A DNA stretch of 64,000 nucleotides from Enoplosus armatus (taxonomy: Eukaryota; Chordata; Actinopteri; Centrarchiformes; Enoplosidae), in the NCBI RefSeq assembly GCF_043641665.1, contig NC_092193.1, positions 23,351,883 through 23,415,882 on the forward strand, in the 5' to 3' direction. A model generated the notes under the pieces. That model saw only the letters and a program-made list of their open reading frames with translations. It had not been told where the DNA came from and did no database searches. Within the stretch, counting starts at the first letter, position 1. Each line of letters starts with the position of its first letter. Positions 25,225 to 37,769 of this stretch are shown here, piece by piece. Position numbers and translations under genes: made by a program.

Positions 25225-25760
25225 TACTTAAAGCAACATTATGTAACTATTTTACCTTAAAATAACAGCTTCAGTATCATTTAGTTGGTACACTGACTTG
25301 CAATACCCATTCCCACTCCTTAACGCCTGGCCCTGCACTATGTAATGGGCAGGTACAATCTCCCGCGAGAAGTGCGTAACGCTTTGCGGCACTACGTCAC
25401 ACACCACCAACGAAGAAGCTATAGCTCGGAACTCTCAGTCCGGACATCGTGGCAGAGGAGGAGAGGCCAAAGAGGACGTTGGCGGAGGAAGAGAGAGTGA
25501 CCGAGCAAGAGTAAAATCTGGGACTGGCTTTTAGTCGTTGGCAAAATAAATGGGGGGGGTTCCGACTGAAATAGTCGGCCAATGACAGACTTATCACGAC
25601 AGTCATCTCGTCCAAGCCTGAAGTGGTTGATTTCGTTTGTCATCACTTTCATTGTGTCTGAAACACTCGCCAGTGGCTCAGCATCGCCGTTCTCCGAGGT
25701 TGCCATAGCCACCAGATGCTGCAGTGCACCCCATAATCCTCATCTACAAAGTTATCTCCG
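25225..25760. repeat. Dispersed repeat, probably DNA-transposon derived
   Basis: It begins 'aaagcaacattatgtaacta', a motif common at the ends of a fish DNA-element family, and runs through a GC-richer section with a (GA)-rich patch. No transposase is seen. The assignment rests on end similarity from memory only. Confidence 0.35.
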
Positions 25761-26329
25761 TGGCAATCCTCTCCTGACCTCTGAAGGCAATGGGAGCCCC
25801 TCAGTCTTTATTGCGTACCAGTGATCTTCACTTTGTCCCCGCTGTTTTCTCTGTTACTATGTTGCTCGTCATCTCAAGTCATTTGTTCTGTATTTCCGGG
25901 CCGAGACACCGAAAGAGACAGTTAAGCGACAGAGTGGCTGTTTAGTGGCCAACTGTCCAACAAAGAGCGTCCAGCTAATGGTTTGTGATAATAAGGACTC
26001 TTAACAAAGGACTGTTGGTAGAGACACAAACAAACAGCCAAACAGTGTTACATAAGGACATCACATCACGCCAACACCACTCATCCCCTGCCAAATGCCG
26101 CAGCACCGTTTTGTAATAGATTTATAATAGAATCTTATTTCATAATTGCACCCTGTTTGTTAATTGTCTGCATTATGTAAAGTCTCAATGCAAAATGTAG
26201 TAATTGTTACTAAACCATTTTAGTTTAGCCTGTTAGCGTGCTAACATTTGCTAATTGTGGCATCAAACAGGAAGTACAGCCGAAGCTGATGGGGATGTCT
26301 TTAGCTTTGCAGGTCATTTGGTCATAAAG

Positions 26330-26670
26330 TCGTATTGGACAAACTAAGAATATATGATGTGACGGAGGATCAGATGATCACCGGAGTTTCTACATTCCAT
26401 CCGCTGGGAACTGCGGGTACTTGGCCCATCTTACATGGTAATCCATCAAACAGCCACCACGAAGTTGACTATAACTGTCGACCTCATGGCGCCGCTAGAG
26501 GAAAAGATCAGGGGACAACTAAAGTCAACAGGATTCGTCCTCCGGAAACCATTCGCGTCTGTGCAAAATTCCATGGCGATCCACTCAACGGCGGTTGAAA
26601 TATTTCATGGTGGACCAACAGAACTAACGACATTACAATCGCTAGAATGGCCAAAGAACACTATCTGTGG
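26330..26670 (+). repeat. Dispersed fish repeat
   Basis: The section 'caaaattccatggcgatcca...gttgaaatatttcatggtgg' matches a widespread teleost repeat. No real coding frame. Confidence 0.5.
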
Positions 26671-28762
26671 TTGACTAAGGAAACCCCCCCCCCTTTGAGT
26701 GACCCTGAAATCTGAAAGTCCTAATATGTGATTAGGAGTTGTGAGCAAGAAGGACAATTTGAGACATCTGTAAGTTATGAGGTTTTTTTATTTTTATTGA
26801 TCAAAATTATTTTTCCATTAAAGACATGACAGATTCACACAAAACATCTCTCCATCTGCGACGTGACAGCAGTTTCAAGTGACACGCTTTAAAGGGTTAC
26901 AGCTGTTTCACTATAGCCACAATCTGAAAAGCTGATTTTTTTTTTTTCTCGATACATTTTTTCGATATAAAAGCTAAAAAGTAACATTGCGCTGGTCTCT
27001 TATGAACACCCGCCACCGGTCTCAGCTTAGCTGGGCGGAGTAATGACTGTAGACATTGCTGACAAAGTACAACAACTGAATGAAAACTTCTATGGCCTAC
27101 GTGTTAATGTCTCGTCATAAACTGATCCTTTAAATTCTTTCCAACTTAGCAGGTCTGTCTTGCGAGGGTCTTAAAAAACAATGTTTAATGCACTGTGGTG
27201 ATAGGTAGTTCAGTTGTCCTAGTTTTAAAATGGAGTGACACTTGTACTGTAGAGCCACTGATAGATTAAGTTGGCTGAAGCCATGACCACAGTAATGCAG
27301 ATGTGACGGCAGGGTGCCGGCTGATTTTGGCAAAAAGCTCCGTTTGCCCAGAATGGACGGAGGCCCAACACAGAGGAAAAAAAAACATTTTCTATTTTCA
27401 TGCGTTAATGTGGACATGGCCTCAGGCTCTACCATCAGCCAATACTGGGTAAGACTGTCCCTCCCAACATACTTGGGCGTTCCATGTCATTACTGTACCA
27501 TCATGAGGCGGTAAGTCTCAAAAAAAATCTGCTTGCATAGAAATGCCAGCTGATGGGTGGCGGCCACTGATAAATGTCACGTCCAAAACTTATAGTATGG
27601 CCACTTTGTCTCAAACTGACAAAATGAGACATCGGTACAAAACATTCGCTTTCACAATCTGAGCAGCTGTCTGCGGCACAATTCGCAACGTAATGAAATG
27701 CATAGAAAGAAGCTTCAGGAAAGTTGATAAATGCTTTAGTTGTTATTCATATTTTAAAAATGATGGAGGAATTATTATCATTATTGTCATTGATCAATAT
27801 CCCTGCATGTGCTTCAGGCCTATATCCACCTCGGATGGGCTAGGTGTGCTTTTCAATTGTAGTATATAGCATACATGATCCCATAATATACATTTTTACA
27901 TCAATGCACTAATGCTAATAGTAAGTATATTGCTGATGATTTCAATTCTTAGATTTATTAAAATGTCCAAAGTTCTATTTTGGGTGGATTTTGGCTATCA
28001 TGAAGCAGACTGCCTTGGCACACATCAATACGCACTATACAGAACATAATTTAGATTATTAGCTGTAGCGTGGCCAAAATGGGATACATAACATGTTATG
28101 GCCAAAATGGCCAGAGATCAGGGGCCAGGGTTTCAATTGGTAGTAGTTGTGACAATTTCAGTAGGTCACTAGTCCCTTGTTTGCTGGAATAGATCAAAAT
28201 TCTTAGGGTACCTTACATTTACATGCCTCTGGGGTTCATCTGATGGGCTGTATGATCTCAAAAAAGTCAAGTGTAAAAGCATTCAAGAGGCGGTAGATGT
28301 TTAAAAGGTATAAATGCATCCGTCTCTCCAAGACACATACACAATCTTTACTCCTCCCGTAGTGCAACTATATCAGTGAGCGGCCTGGAAATAGCCACTC
28401 ACTGTCTGAATCACTTAATACATCCAAGGTCTGTCTCCTCCGGTCCCTGTGATAACTGCAGCTAAAGTTACACGAAGTGGACGCTGATCTCTGTCTCAAC
28501 GACAAGGCTGCCATGGCAACAAGGAAAACACGGCTTCAAGCGTTTATCTTAAACTTTTGTCCTGCTCGCAGCTCATAAATACGATTAATTCATGCGTAAA
28601 TGAAAGTGAAGTGTAAGAAAGTTAAGCCTTAAATATCGTCTGGATTTCATCCGAATACGAGACACTTGAAATGACAAGTGTAGATCGGGCCTATGTCTTT
28701 ATGCCTTCAATTCAAGATACATCCAGTTAGTCTATGTTAAAGAACATGTAAGCAGATGGGGT
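26671..28762. other. Intergenic DNA, nothing recognised
   Basis: AT-rich, with poly-C/poly-T patches near 26684-26694 and 26937-26948. No supported exon or transposon end. Confidence 0.4.
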
Positions 28763-28768
28763 TTTATT
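28763..28768 (-). terminator. Polyadenylation signal of cahz
   Basis: AATAAA on the minus strand, about 130 bases past the stop codon at 28901-28903. Confidence 0.6.
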
Positions 28769-28900
28769 CTACTTTTCAAGTTAATGTCAATAGGGTTAAT
28801 ATAAGCTAAGTAAAGACTGCGCGTGGAGAACAATGGGATTAAGAAGGTTCGGGAGAGGATGAGCAAAGGGGGCAGAGGCGCTATGAAGACGAAGCAGGGC

Positions 28901-31900
28901 TTATTTGAAGGAGGCGCGGACCGGGCGGCCCTTCAGAGGCTGAGGAGGCCGGTAGTTGTCCACCATGCAGCATGGAGCGTCTCCTTCGCCGGTGAAGAGG
29001 AGGCTGCGGAACTTGGCCATCTAATGAGGAAGGAGAAAGAAGAAAAAGAGAAAGACGGTTAAGGTCACATTAGCGGGTGCATGTATAACTCCATCATCAC
29101 CAGCGAGAGTACAGCAGGATTTACAGGGGTCAATGAACCTGTGTCCTGGAATGTGCGCTCCACTCCACTCAGATGCCACTTTGCAATGATCTATTTGACA
29201 GCACAATGGATCTGCCTACATCAGTGGCACTTGGCAGCCCTGCTGCTCTGCCTCCTTGTCTTGGACTTTAGCCTTACGGGCTGTTCACACATATGGACTC
29301 AAAAGCTGGGACTGCGATCTGTCATGAATTGGACCTGGTGCTGCAGCCAGTACACAGTTCACCAGGAACTACCAACACATCTTTGGACAGCTCCTCCTAG
29401 AGATGTGTACTTGACTTATTGCAGAGAATAGGATAGGATCCATTGTACGAATGGCTCTGGCACCCCATTTTACCACAGTGCCCCTCATAAAACATCTCAG
29501 ACGACATGGTCGCAAGCCCGCAAAGTGCACGTAGAATGGATGGGCAAATTTGCTCCTCTGGAATCAGGTTCAACAACAGAGTTTTCTTTCTGGCCTTCTG
29601 TCCGGACCCTGAGCTGAACGAGCCTGAAAGGCTTTCTTCAGCTTGACCACTTCCTTCAACACTGGTGTTCAGTAGCAGGCTCCACCATGACAGGCACCCA
29701 ACTCTGGCTACAGCTTCTGGAATGCAGGACAAACTATTCTGGTTTGAACTGGGAGTTGAAGACCTTTTGGACAGGCAGCTGATCCCAATTCACCCTCACT
29801 GCATGCCACCCACCCCCACCACCTGATCCAATTCGCCACCAGGTGGAGATCAGATGATGCTCCTGTCTTTACCCAAGTGTCCACAACACTGTTGATATGA
29901 CTGCATGGTTGATCATAAATCTTTGGCCTAAGATGTTCTGTACCAGGTACACTGACACTGGTGGCGAATTGGATCAGGTGGTGGGGGTGGGTGGCATGTA
30001 GTGAGGGTGAATTGGGATCAGCTGCCTGTCCAAAAGGTCTTCAACTCCCAGTTCAAACCAGGCGGCATGGTGGCGCAGTGGTTCGCACCGTTGCACGGGA
30101 GGAAAAGCTGGTTAGAGCAGGTTGGGGGTTTGTTTCTTCAGCCATTGTTAAAAAACAAACCAACAAAACTCACTAGCTAGCGGTTAGCTAACGTGTTTGG
30201 GAATTATTCTGCCTCCACCTAAGCCCCGCCCACAAAAAACATCATAATAGTAACAGAAAAGGGGTCTATACTTGACTCAGCGGCAGCTACCAGTTGGGGG
30301 GGGGGGGGGTGGGGGGGGGGGGGGGTCAACGTACATTCTGAAATATACTTCAGAGTCTTGCCTATTACGTCACGGTTAGTGAGGGGCCAGAGAATTCAGT
30401 TTTACTGACATTTCAAATTCAAACAGACACATACATACAAGTTTTTAGCAGAAAAAAGTTTGTAACCACAATATGTGTATCACCTGTATCAACATAAACG
30501 CTATGCCAACAAGAATCTGTGATTATGTGTACAGTGCAAAAAAACCCAACAGACAGTTCGGATATATAACTTTCCAGATATCCGACACCTGCCATCCAAT
30601 CAGGAACAACCATTTTCTGTGGCTATAGAATCATTTCACAAATGCAAATGTGTGAGTGTGTGTTGCATAGGAACGATGACACATTCCCATGAGCTCTTGT
30701 ATCCTCAGTTGGTCAAATTAAAGAGCACTTTGATTTGCATGGGAGAAAACAGGCCAGCAATACAGTAGCGTTCGCTCTGCTACTGTACAGGGAAACAGTG
30801 ACTACCTGGATCATGTTATATGATTAGCCAGCAGCTGAAAAGTGGAATTGAATGCAATCAGCTGCTTCACTTGCTCCAGTTTATCTTTAATCTTTAAATG
30901 TAGTACAGGGCAGTTACCTTCCCCACCCTCTTTCTGTGGAGGTTATCTCCCATGTACACATGGTTAGCCCCCTTCCACACACACACTGAAACTGGTCCCA
31001 TATTGCACATAGTAGCATTAAGATGTATATGGAAGATGTCCACCACTTTCATTTCCCTCTGAAAAAACAAGCCAAATCTCCGAACACGGAGCTACTGCAA
31101 CCAAGAGTGCATGTTAGGTGGAGTGTGAGTGTTAGAGATCTGGCTGCGTGTGAAACAACTACAGCAGCAGTACGTGGCATAAACAACAACTCCTCTGGGA
31201 GCCATTTAGCTTTTAGCTAGCTGGTGAGCCTGAATTTAGTTTCCGTCAGCAGGCTCACTCAGCAATGCTTGCGGTTCCCGGTCACAACAAAGTACATGCG
31301 CCGTGGCGTATCGGTGCGTTCATTTCTGCATTGCAGAAATATTTCTCTACACATCTTATAATTATTACAGTCATTTTACATCTAGGCTTCATTTAGGGAG
31401 GGAAAAGTGAGCATTAGCATGTGGGTTTTACGTCACATGAACGTACAATGTGGCAGTGTTCTTTATGTTAAGAGATAGAGTGCAAACTGTCCGCTGTTGA
31501 TACAGGCAGTCGGCGTAATCTTTGTGACACACGGGGCACTCAGACCCACCCTGCTCTACAGCATGATACGGCGTCTGACACTCTTGACCTTGTCAGCGTC
31601 TGGACCAGAATTCTGGCTCCGTAAACCATGCACAAACACTACACGAGGTGACGGCCAAATCAAAGTCTGAAGCGTGTTTGGGGCTATTCCAAGATAATAT
31701 AATTGATATATTATAGTTAATTAATTCGGCAGTTGTTGACTTCATTCATCCTTTTCATTTTCTCCTTTTAAGTCAAACATTTTCAGCTTCCACAGGAGAA
31801 TTCAGCCGCAGTCCCGCCGGACTCACTAGCTGTACTGAAGCAGCATGTCCACCTGACATACCAGCAGGTATTGTGTGCATGTTCGCCGCACATAGACACA

Positions 31901-34900
31901 TGTAAATGGTAGAAATGGTCTTCACTTATACAGCGCTTTTCGGCCTTCGCGGTTCCCAAAGCGCTTTGAAGATCAGGTCTCATTCACCCATTCACTCACG
32001 CACCGATGGCGACTGAGCTGCCGTGCAAGGTGCTGACCTACATCAGCAACTTAGGGTTCAGTGTCTTGCTCAAGGACACGTCGACATGGGGGGGGGGTCC
32101 AACCCTTTTATAAGGGTATAACACTTTTATACAAGAAACACACGCGCACACTGTGGGGAATAGTCTGAGGTTAGAATGTGGAATTTAACAGGTGGAAAAG
32201 GTCTCAGAGGGAGCCCTACTTCTCGCTGTCATCTAGAGACACGGCGCTAATAATCTCACTTTTCTGTAGTTGCTCCGTCCGAGGAGTTGATTTACAGATT
32301 AACTCTTGCTCTTTTGTTTGTTTGTTTTTTTGTTTTTTTGTTCAGCGTTTTGTCATTAATGAAACTATGTTAATGAACTATTAACGTTTTAATGTAAAAG
32401 AAGAGCAAAAATACGGCCTGCAGGTCCATCACCTCAGTTTTGAGCATTCATGAGCTCGCCAGCAAACAGAGGTGATATTGACGTTAGGGGTCCTATCTAG
32501 ATACATGGGCTATGATATGATTCAGGGGCGATACGTTTTAATACGAAACGATTCTGTGCAATCCAATTCAGTGTGATATGATGCAGTCTGACACACATTA
32601 GTTTAATGTAGGCATTCATTTTCCATTTCCGTTCTGTTTTCCATTGTAACAACAACAACAGACTAATTTGGCTGAAAGTCGCCAGTTAACGGGGTCACTC
32701 GTTAAACCGCAACACCCGTGTGGGTTCCTCCATGCCTTCCCACCAGGTGCGTGTTGAGATATGTCGTCCTACCGCGGTACTTAGTCTTACAAAGAGACCT
32801 TACAAAGGGCCAGACTTTTGTCCAATGTCCCTTACTTCTTATGAAATACAAACGTCTTCTAAACTTTCGATTTGATGGTGCACTGTAAACCCGTGTCGGA
32901 CATGTTTTGTTTTTACCTTGCAAGCAACACTGCGCTAACGTTGCGTTTTATCGGCCTGTTCATGGTACATTTAGATCGATCCAGGGGTCCGCGTAATGGC
33001 ATCTTTAACATTATACCCGGATTCCAATTCGTATTGGTGAATCGTTACACCCCTTATTGATATGTGATGATATTGAGATTATATACAATACTGAAGCCCT
33101 GCTTTCTGCGTCTGGTGTGTTTGTGTGTGTGTTCTGTCTTACTCATTGTGATTTTATATAGGTAAAGCAAGTAAGTGTGTGAAAGAAGTTAAGTACTTGT
33201 GCAGGGCTGACACTGATTGGCTCCTTGAGGACGATCCAGGTGACACTCTCCAACAGGGGGGGCGTGGTCAGAGAGCCATCGTAGGTCCAATAATCCAGGG
33301 AGGCAGGAAGAAGAGTCTTTGGGTCAAAGTTCCCAAAGGTGGTCTGCTTTCCCTGCAGGCATCAGGGAAGGATGGATGGAGGAGAGGGAGTGAGGAAGGG
33401 AAGAAGGGAAGAAGGAAGGAAAGCAATAGTAACTCATTGTTAACCATGGCAATTGGGTTGGGTTTTCCCAAGGTTATATATCGCTGTTCATAGCTGTGTT
33501 TTGGGAATTCAGGGACAGTTGTTTTTACCTTGGTCTTAATAGCATCCAGGGCATCCAGAACCCTCTGAAGCCTGGGGTTGGCAGCACCGATCTGGAGCAC
33601 AACACGCACAGTTTAATTCAGTGCATTGTCAAAGCATCTTCCCACCCCTAGTCTGTGGCGCAGGCGCAGACTGACCTTGAGAAAGACCCCGACCACGGCG
33701 AGTCCATCAGGCTGGCTGGCAGCCTCTCCAAAGCTGGGGTACTTTGTGTTCCAGTGCACCAGGTGAAGCTAACAAGAGGAAGAGGCTGAGTTTGACTTTT
33801 ACGGCACAAGCTACAGACAGTGTGTCATCTTACCCAAAACTTTATAATCTATATATATATAAACGGCAGGATGTTAGACGTGCTGAGGTCATGAGTCCAA
33901 GTACCCCCAACTCTTTTACTTTTTTAATTGTACAGATTGTTGTTACGTATGTTGGGTCTAAGATACTTGAATCGACCCATTCATTACCCATTGTATTTTT
34001 CAATTGTGGAATGTAAACCCCCAAATTCCCAGAAAGAACTACACATTAATGACTTCAGAGTCTTTAATGCCTCACAGTCATCTTCCCAATCCCCTGTGAT
34101 TTTGCAAAATACTAAAAGAACCATGAGAAACAGATGTTAATAATTATATTGTTATTTTTCTTTACCTGAGCCTCTTTGCAAAGACCGGATAGCATCACCA
34201 TTAACACCACACACACCCTATCTGTTTATCAGCTGTAAGCATCTTTGAATTCCCGTTGAGGTAACTCCGAGACGCTCCAGTAGCTTCAGTACCTCACAGG
34301 GGAACTTGATGCCATTGACGGTGTGCTCGGAGCCCCTGTCGTCACTGGCTCCCCAGTGGAAGTGAAACTGCTTCAAGCGATACGTTCCAGAAATAGGACC
34401 TCCAGTCAGGGCTGGTCAGAACAAAACGACAACAGAGTCATTGGAGACCGCACTCAGGAAAAGGCAAATTTGACATCAGCAATTTAAGCAAACCTATGCT
34501 CGTCATCGAAGTGTAAAGACATGTTGGGACTTTTGGTGTAGGGTGTGTAATGTTTGCTGCTGTGGTCCTGTCACCTCAAAGAAACGCTTTGCGCAGGTGC
34601 AAATCCAAATGGTACGTTTAAACTTTACTTTCAAGAGATCCTCTGTCAATGGAAAAACTAATCTTTTTTTTAAGGGGGCACTGCACGGAATTTTACGCAT
34701 AAAGGGTCAGTTGTCAGTCCTGCGTGAATTTGCAATCCTAAACCAGTTGAAGTACCGCCTTAATTGGATTTTCACTTGAGGGTAGTTTCAGTCACTGCTG
34801 CTGCTTTAAATATTAAATATACAGGACATATTTGGTGCCATAATAAACTCAAGAGAGTGCAACATGTTATGATGTTTTTTTTTTTTTTTATGTTTCATAA

Positions 34901-36526
34901 ATAATAAAAGTTGAAGTTGCATGTCATTTTTTTGGGAACATATATTGATGTGCTCCGCTGGATGAGGGTTGAACAAACGGCGTCAGCAGAGGTAGCAGAG
35001 GCAGATGTCCCACTGACCTCCAGATAATGAAACAAGGCCGATCAGGGTTAACTGAGCGCTGACATCATTAGACGCTCTTATCTGCTGCTGTGCACACACA
35101 ACAGGGGTGGAGGCACAAACAAGAGGGCCAGATAAAGTTTACTTACTGGAAAGAAATACATATGCATATATATTTTTTCATCATTTAGGGCCACAGTTTC
35201 AGAAGAGAGAATTCTGGCTCTAGAATCTTTTTTTGCTCATTTTTCTAAACCTTATATTACATTATATTATATTATGTAAATATGTTTTACACATCATTTG
35301 TGGTGCAGGGGTTGTACAGCTGAGCAAAACATGCAAATACAAGGGCAACTAATGCAGTGGATGTGTGTGTGTGAGCTCCATGCCCTAACACGAGGAGCCG
35401 AGCTGAGTCTTACTGGAGCTATCGGTGTCGTCCACGAAGTCCACCTGGAACGAGTGTCCGTTGTTGAGAATGCCCCTGGCATTGGAGGGGTCGTACTTGA
35501 GTTTCAGAGCCTTCAGAGTGGAGTCATATTGGGCCTCCTTGGGGACAATGTTGATGGGAGACTGCCTGGGCCCATTGGCTACAGGAAAACCTTCCACCCA
35601 TGTGTCAGGTCCTACAAATACATATTCAAATAATACATAAGTGCGCTGATACACACTCCAACACCATCCTCTATAAAGTAATTATGACTGAGACAGTAAT
35701 TCCCCTTTCTTTTCCCCGCCTCTGTCCAGACCCTTGCTTTATCAGGCAGTGGTGTCGAAAGAAGTACTCCTGATACCTCATGACGCTCCATTAAAAGTAA
35801 AGATTCAAAAAGCCTACGTTCCATTTGGCGGCAGTGTGATATTCAGATCGCTTCCTCAAACGAAGGTCGAGGTGAGCAGCGTCCTTAGCATGGCGTTACC
35901 ATTGTATTATTGCTAGTGCATTGCCCTGAAGCAGCCTTTTCAAAAAGGAAATGGAAAGTAAGATCAAGTGTCTTATTAGAAGCTGTTTGCAGGTCTTTCA
36001 CGTGATACCTCAAATCCATTAAAAGGTTCCTGGAGCCATTCAGCAGTAAAATGAAAAAAATGAATGCGTGTGTGTGTGTGTGTCCTGATGCTGTTCATTC
36101 TGTGGGCTTGTTTCAACTCCCACAGTGCACCTTTTAAAAGTTTCCCCATGTGGTGCCTGCATCATCATCGTACAAGCCTTGCAGAGTATAGCTAACTGGG
36201 CAAGTTAAGGCCTAAAAGGTTTAAAGGAACTTTTAAAATTGAAATGCTCTGTTAACCTTAACCTGGAGTTGTACTATAAAGCAGGCTGCTGTGGTGCTGT
36301 ATTTATTGAAGTAATTGTTGAGAGCCATATATATATATATAGATATATATCTATATCTATATATATATATAGGCTACTGTCTGAACTCAAGTAAAACCTG
36401 AGCTCAGTGTGAGGCAGCATGCCCTTAACCTGTTACAGCAACCTGAACACCCAGCACATGAAGACCCGGCCGGATGCTGCGAGATTCCTCACCGTTAGTG
36501 GCTCCGTATCCCCATCCGTGAGACAT
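28901..36526 (-). CDS. cahz: Cytosolic carbonic anhydrase, fish red-cell type
   Basis: It catalyses reversible CO2 hydration; in fish this isoform serves CO2 transport in red blood cells. Minus-strand exons are 36526-36493, 35611-35414, 34411-34293, 33768-33676, 33591-33529, 33352-33197 and 29020-28901 (stop TAA), all in phase, giving exactly 260 residues. Zinc ligands fall at the human CA II numbers: His94 and His96 (QFHFHWG) and His119 (ELHLVHW). Proton-shuttle His64 (NNGHSF), Glu106 (GSEHT) and Thr199 (SLTTPP) are also present, so it should be active. There is no signal peptide. The start MSHGWGYG and end [12 protein letters not shown] match the zebrafish cahz type better than CA7. The donor of exon 6 (CAA/GTACTT) is weak. 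The last intron is long (4.2 kb) and full of repeats. Confidence 0.93.
29740..30060. repeat. Long inverted repeat (103-bp arms, 115-bp loop)
   Basis: Left arm 29740-29842 and right arm 29958-30060 are reverse complements with one mismatch seen (in 'cactgcatgcc' against its partner). The spacer is 29843-29957. It lies in the last intron of cahz. The right arm is followed directly by a SINE head. It could be a fold-back element or an inverted duplication. Confidence 0.85.
30061..30150 (+). mobile_element. tRNA-derived SINE, partial
   Basis: 'ggcggcatggtggcgcagtg' (box A) then 'gttagagcaggttgggggtt' matches the start of the SINE at 41575-41870. It is truncated after the head. Confidence 0.65.
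30296..30325. repeat. Poly-G tract
   Basis: Twenty-nine G with a single T at 30310, in the last intron of cahz. On the minus (transcribed-sense) strand it is poly-C. Confidence 0.9.
30326..31905. other. Intron of cahz, nothing recognised
   Basis: No exon, RNA gene or clear repeat family seen. Confidence 0.4.
31906..32105 (-). mobile_element. tRNA-derived SINE, body and tail
   Basis: The minus strand carries 'cgacgtgtccttgagcaaga', 'cggcagctcagtcgccatcg' and 'aaagcgctttgggaaccgcg', the same body as at 41680-41840. The head is missing beyond the poly-G at 32088-32097. Confidence 0.65.
32480..33058 (-). mobile_element. hAT-type transposon 5' fragment
   Basis: It ends at 33058 with 'ggtgaatcgttacacccctt', the inverse of the start at 941. 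About 32770-33058 is alignable to 941-1316 over nearly its whole length. It sits in the last intron of cahz. No complete transposase. Confidence 0.65.
34412..36492. other. Introns 1 and 2 of cahz (excluding exon 2)
   Basis: They contain a (GT)n run near 36067-36082 and a self-complementary AT tract at about 36328-36371. No transposon recognised. Confidence 0.45.
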
Positions 36527-36702
36527 GGCTGCTCCTGCTGTGTGCTACGAGAAAACTAAAATAAAAAAATAAAAAAACAGTGATCCGATCCGAGTCCCGT
36601 CTGCAGGTCGAACAAAAAAAAAAGCGGCAGGCAGAGGAGGCGAGATGATGATGATGATGATGATGGTGGTGATGATGATCCGCCGGAACGCCGCTGCTGG
36701 GC

Positions 36703-36710
36703 TTTATATA
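36703..36710 (-). promoter_or_regulatory. TATA box of cahz
   Basis: TATATAAA on the minus strand, followed by G. It lies about 180 bases upstream of the start codon at 36524-36526, which would put the transcription start near 36675-36680 and give a 5' leader of about 150 bases. Upstream, GATAA-like (near 37095-37105) and CACCC-like (near 36826-36835) motifs fit an erythroid gene, but both are short and could be chance. Confidence 0.65.
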
Positions 36711-37291
36711 GGCTCCTCCAAACCCCGGTGGGTTTGGCTTCCCGGTCCTTCAGCGGAACAGTGCAGCACATCCGAGGAGATGCGATGGTGGCCCCGTCCT
36801 TCACTCCTGGAGCTCTCACCTCCCCATCCACCCCTCCTCCTTTTAAAATCGGGATGCTCAGGTCGCTTTTTTATTATTTTTTTTTATTATTTTTTTTTTT
36901 ATATCCCTGTCTGTCCTCCCCTAGCAGAGCTGGATTAGTCCCCCGATGCGTGCACATCTCCCACGCACCATCCTTCACGTCCATCCCAAACACCCAGGGT
37001 TCAGTGCTGCGGAGCGGGTGAGCTGTGAGGATTTTATCGCAATATCCTGAATATTCCACGTTTTCTTTTCGCCTCTTGCACAGCCTTCACTGATCTCCGT
37101 TATCCGGTTCCCGCGCGTGCTGCTTTCATGAAGGTGGCATGCGGGCATGCGATGTTCATGCCCGCATGCCTCTGCAGGTGCAGGGCCGGACAGAGCCCGT
37201 ATGGGGCCTGGAGCAGAACCCTCCAACCCACCCCCAGCCTCCATGTCAGTGTCCTAACCGTTTCACTGATTAGCACTGATGTTTCCCTGTT

Positions 37292-37324
<33 letters not shown>

Positions 37325-37769
37325 CCTTGTACTTCTATACTTGTGAGGACATTCATTGACATAATGCACCTTACCCTTAAGCTTAACCCTAATCCTAACC
37401 TAAACCTAATTCTAACCAGAACCTTAAAACCATGTCTGAACCAGAGACTGTATGTGAAGATGGACGACATGACAGCTCCCCAAAAGTGAAGCCAAAACAT
37501 CTCGATTGCCCCCCCCCCACTGTGGCTATGTTAGCGGATTGGGATTTGGGCCAAACCAAAGTACACGTCGTTTTTTTCCCCCCATTTTTTCCCAAAAATG
37601 TTTTCTGTCAATTTAGGTAGTTCTTTTCTCATGGTTCTACCTCTAGGTAGTAGGCTTTTCTGATGACTTTGGTTGTAATTAGTTATTATGATGCTATAAA
37701 AATGGGGTGAAATGTCTTGATTGACAGCTGAGATTGACTATCTATCTATCTATCTATCTATCGTGTCTC
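36711..37769. other. Upstream region of cahz and intergenic DNA
   Basis: It contains (CA)n at about 37297-37322, then a degenerate CCTAA-like stretch (37370-37430), a (TATC)n run at 37738-37762 and T-rich patches near 36867-36902. No gene is supported. Confidence 0.45.

Noticed and set aside
37370..37430. Telomere-like CCTAA repeats
   Set aside because: Only degenerate TAACCC/CCTAA units are present, of the kind found beside CA repeats across fish genomes; not an internal telomere.
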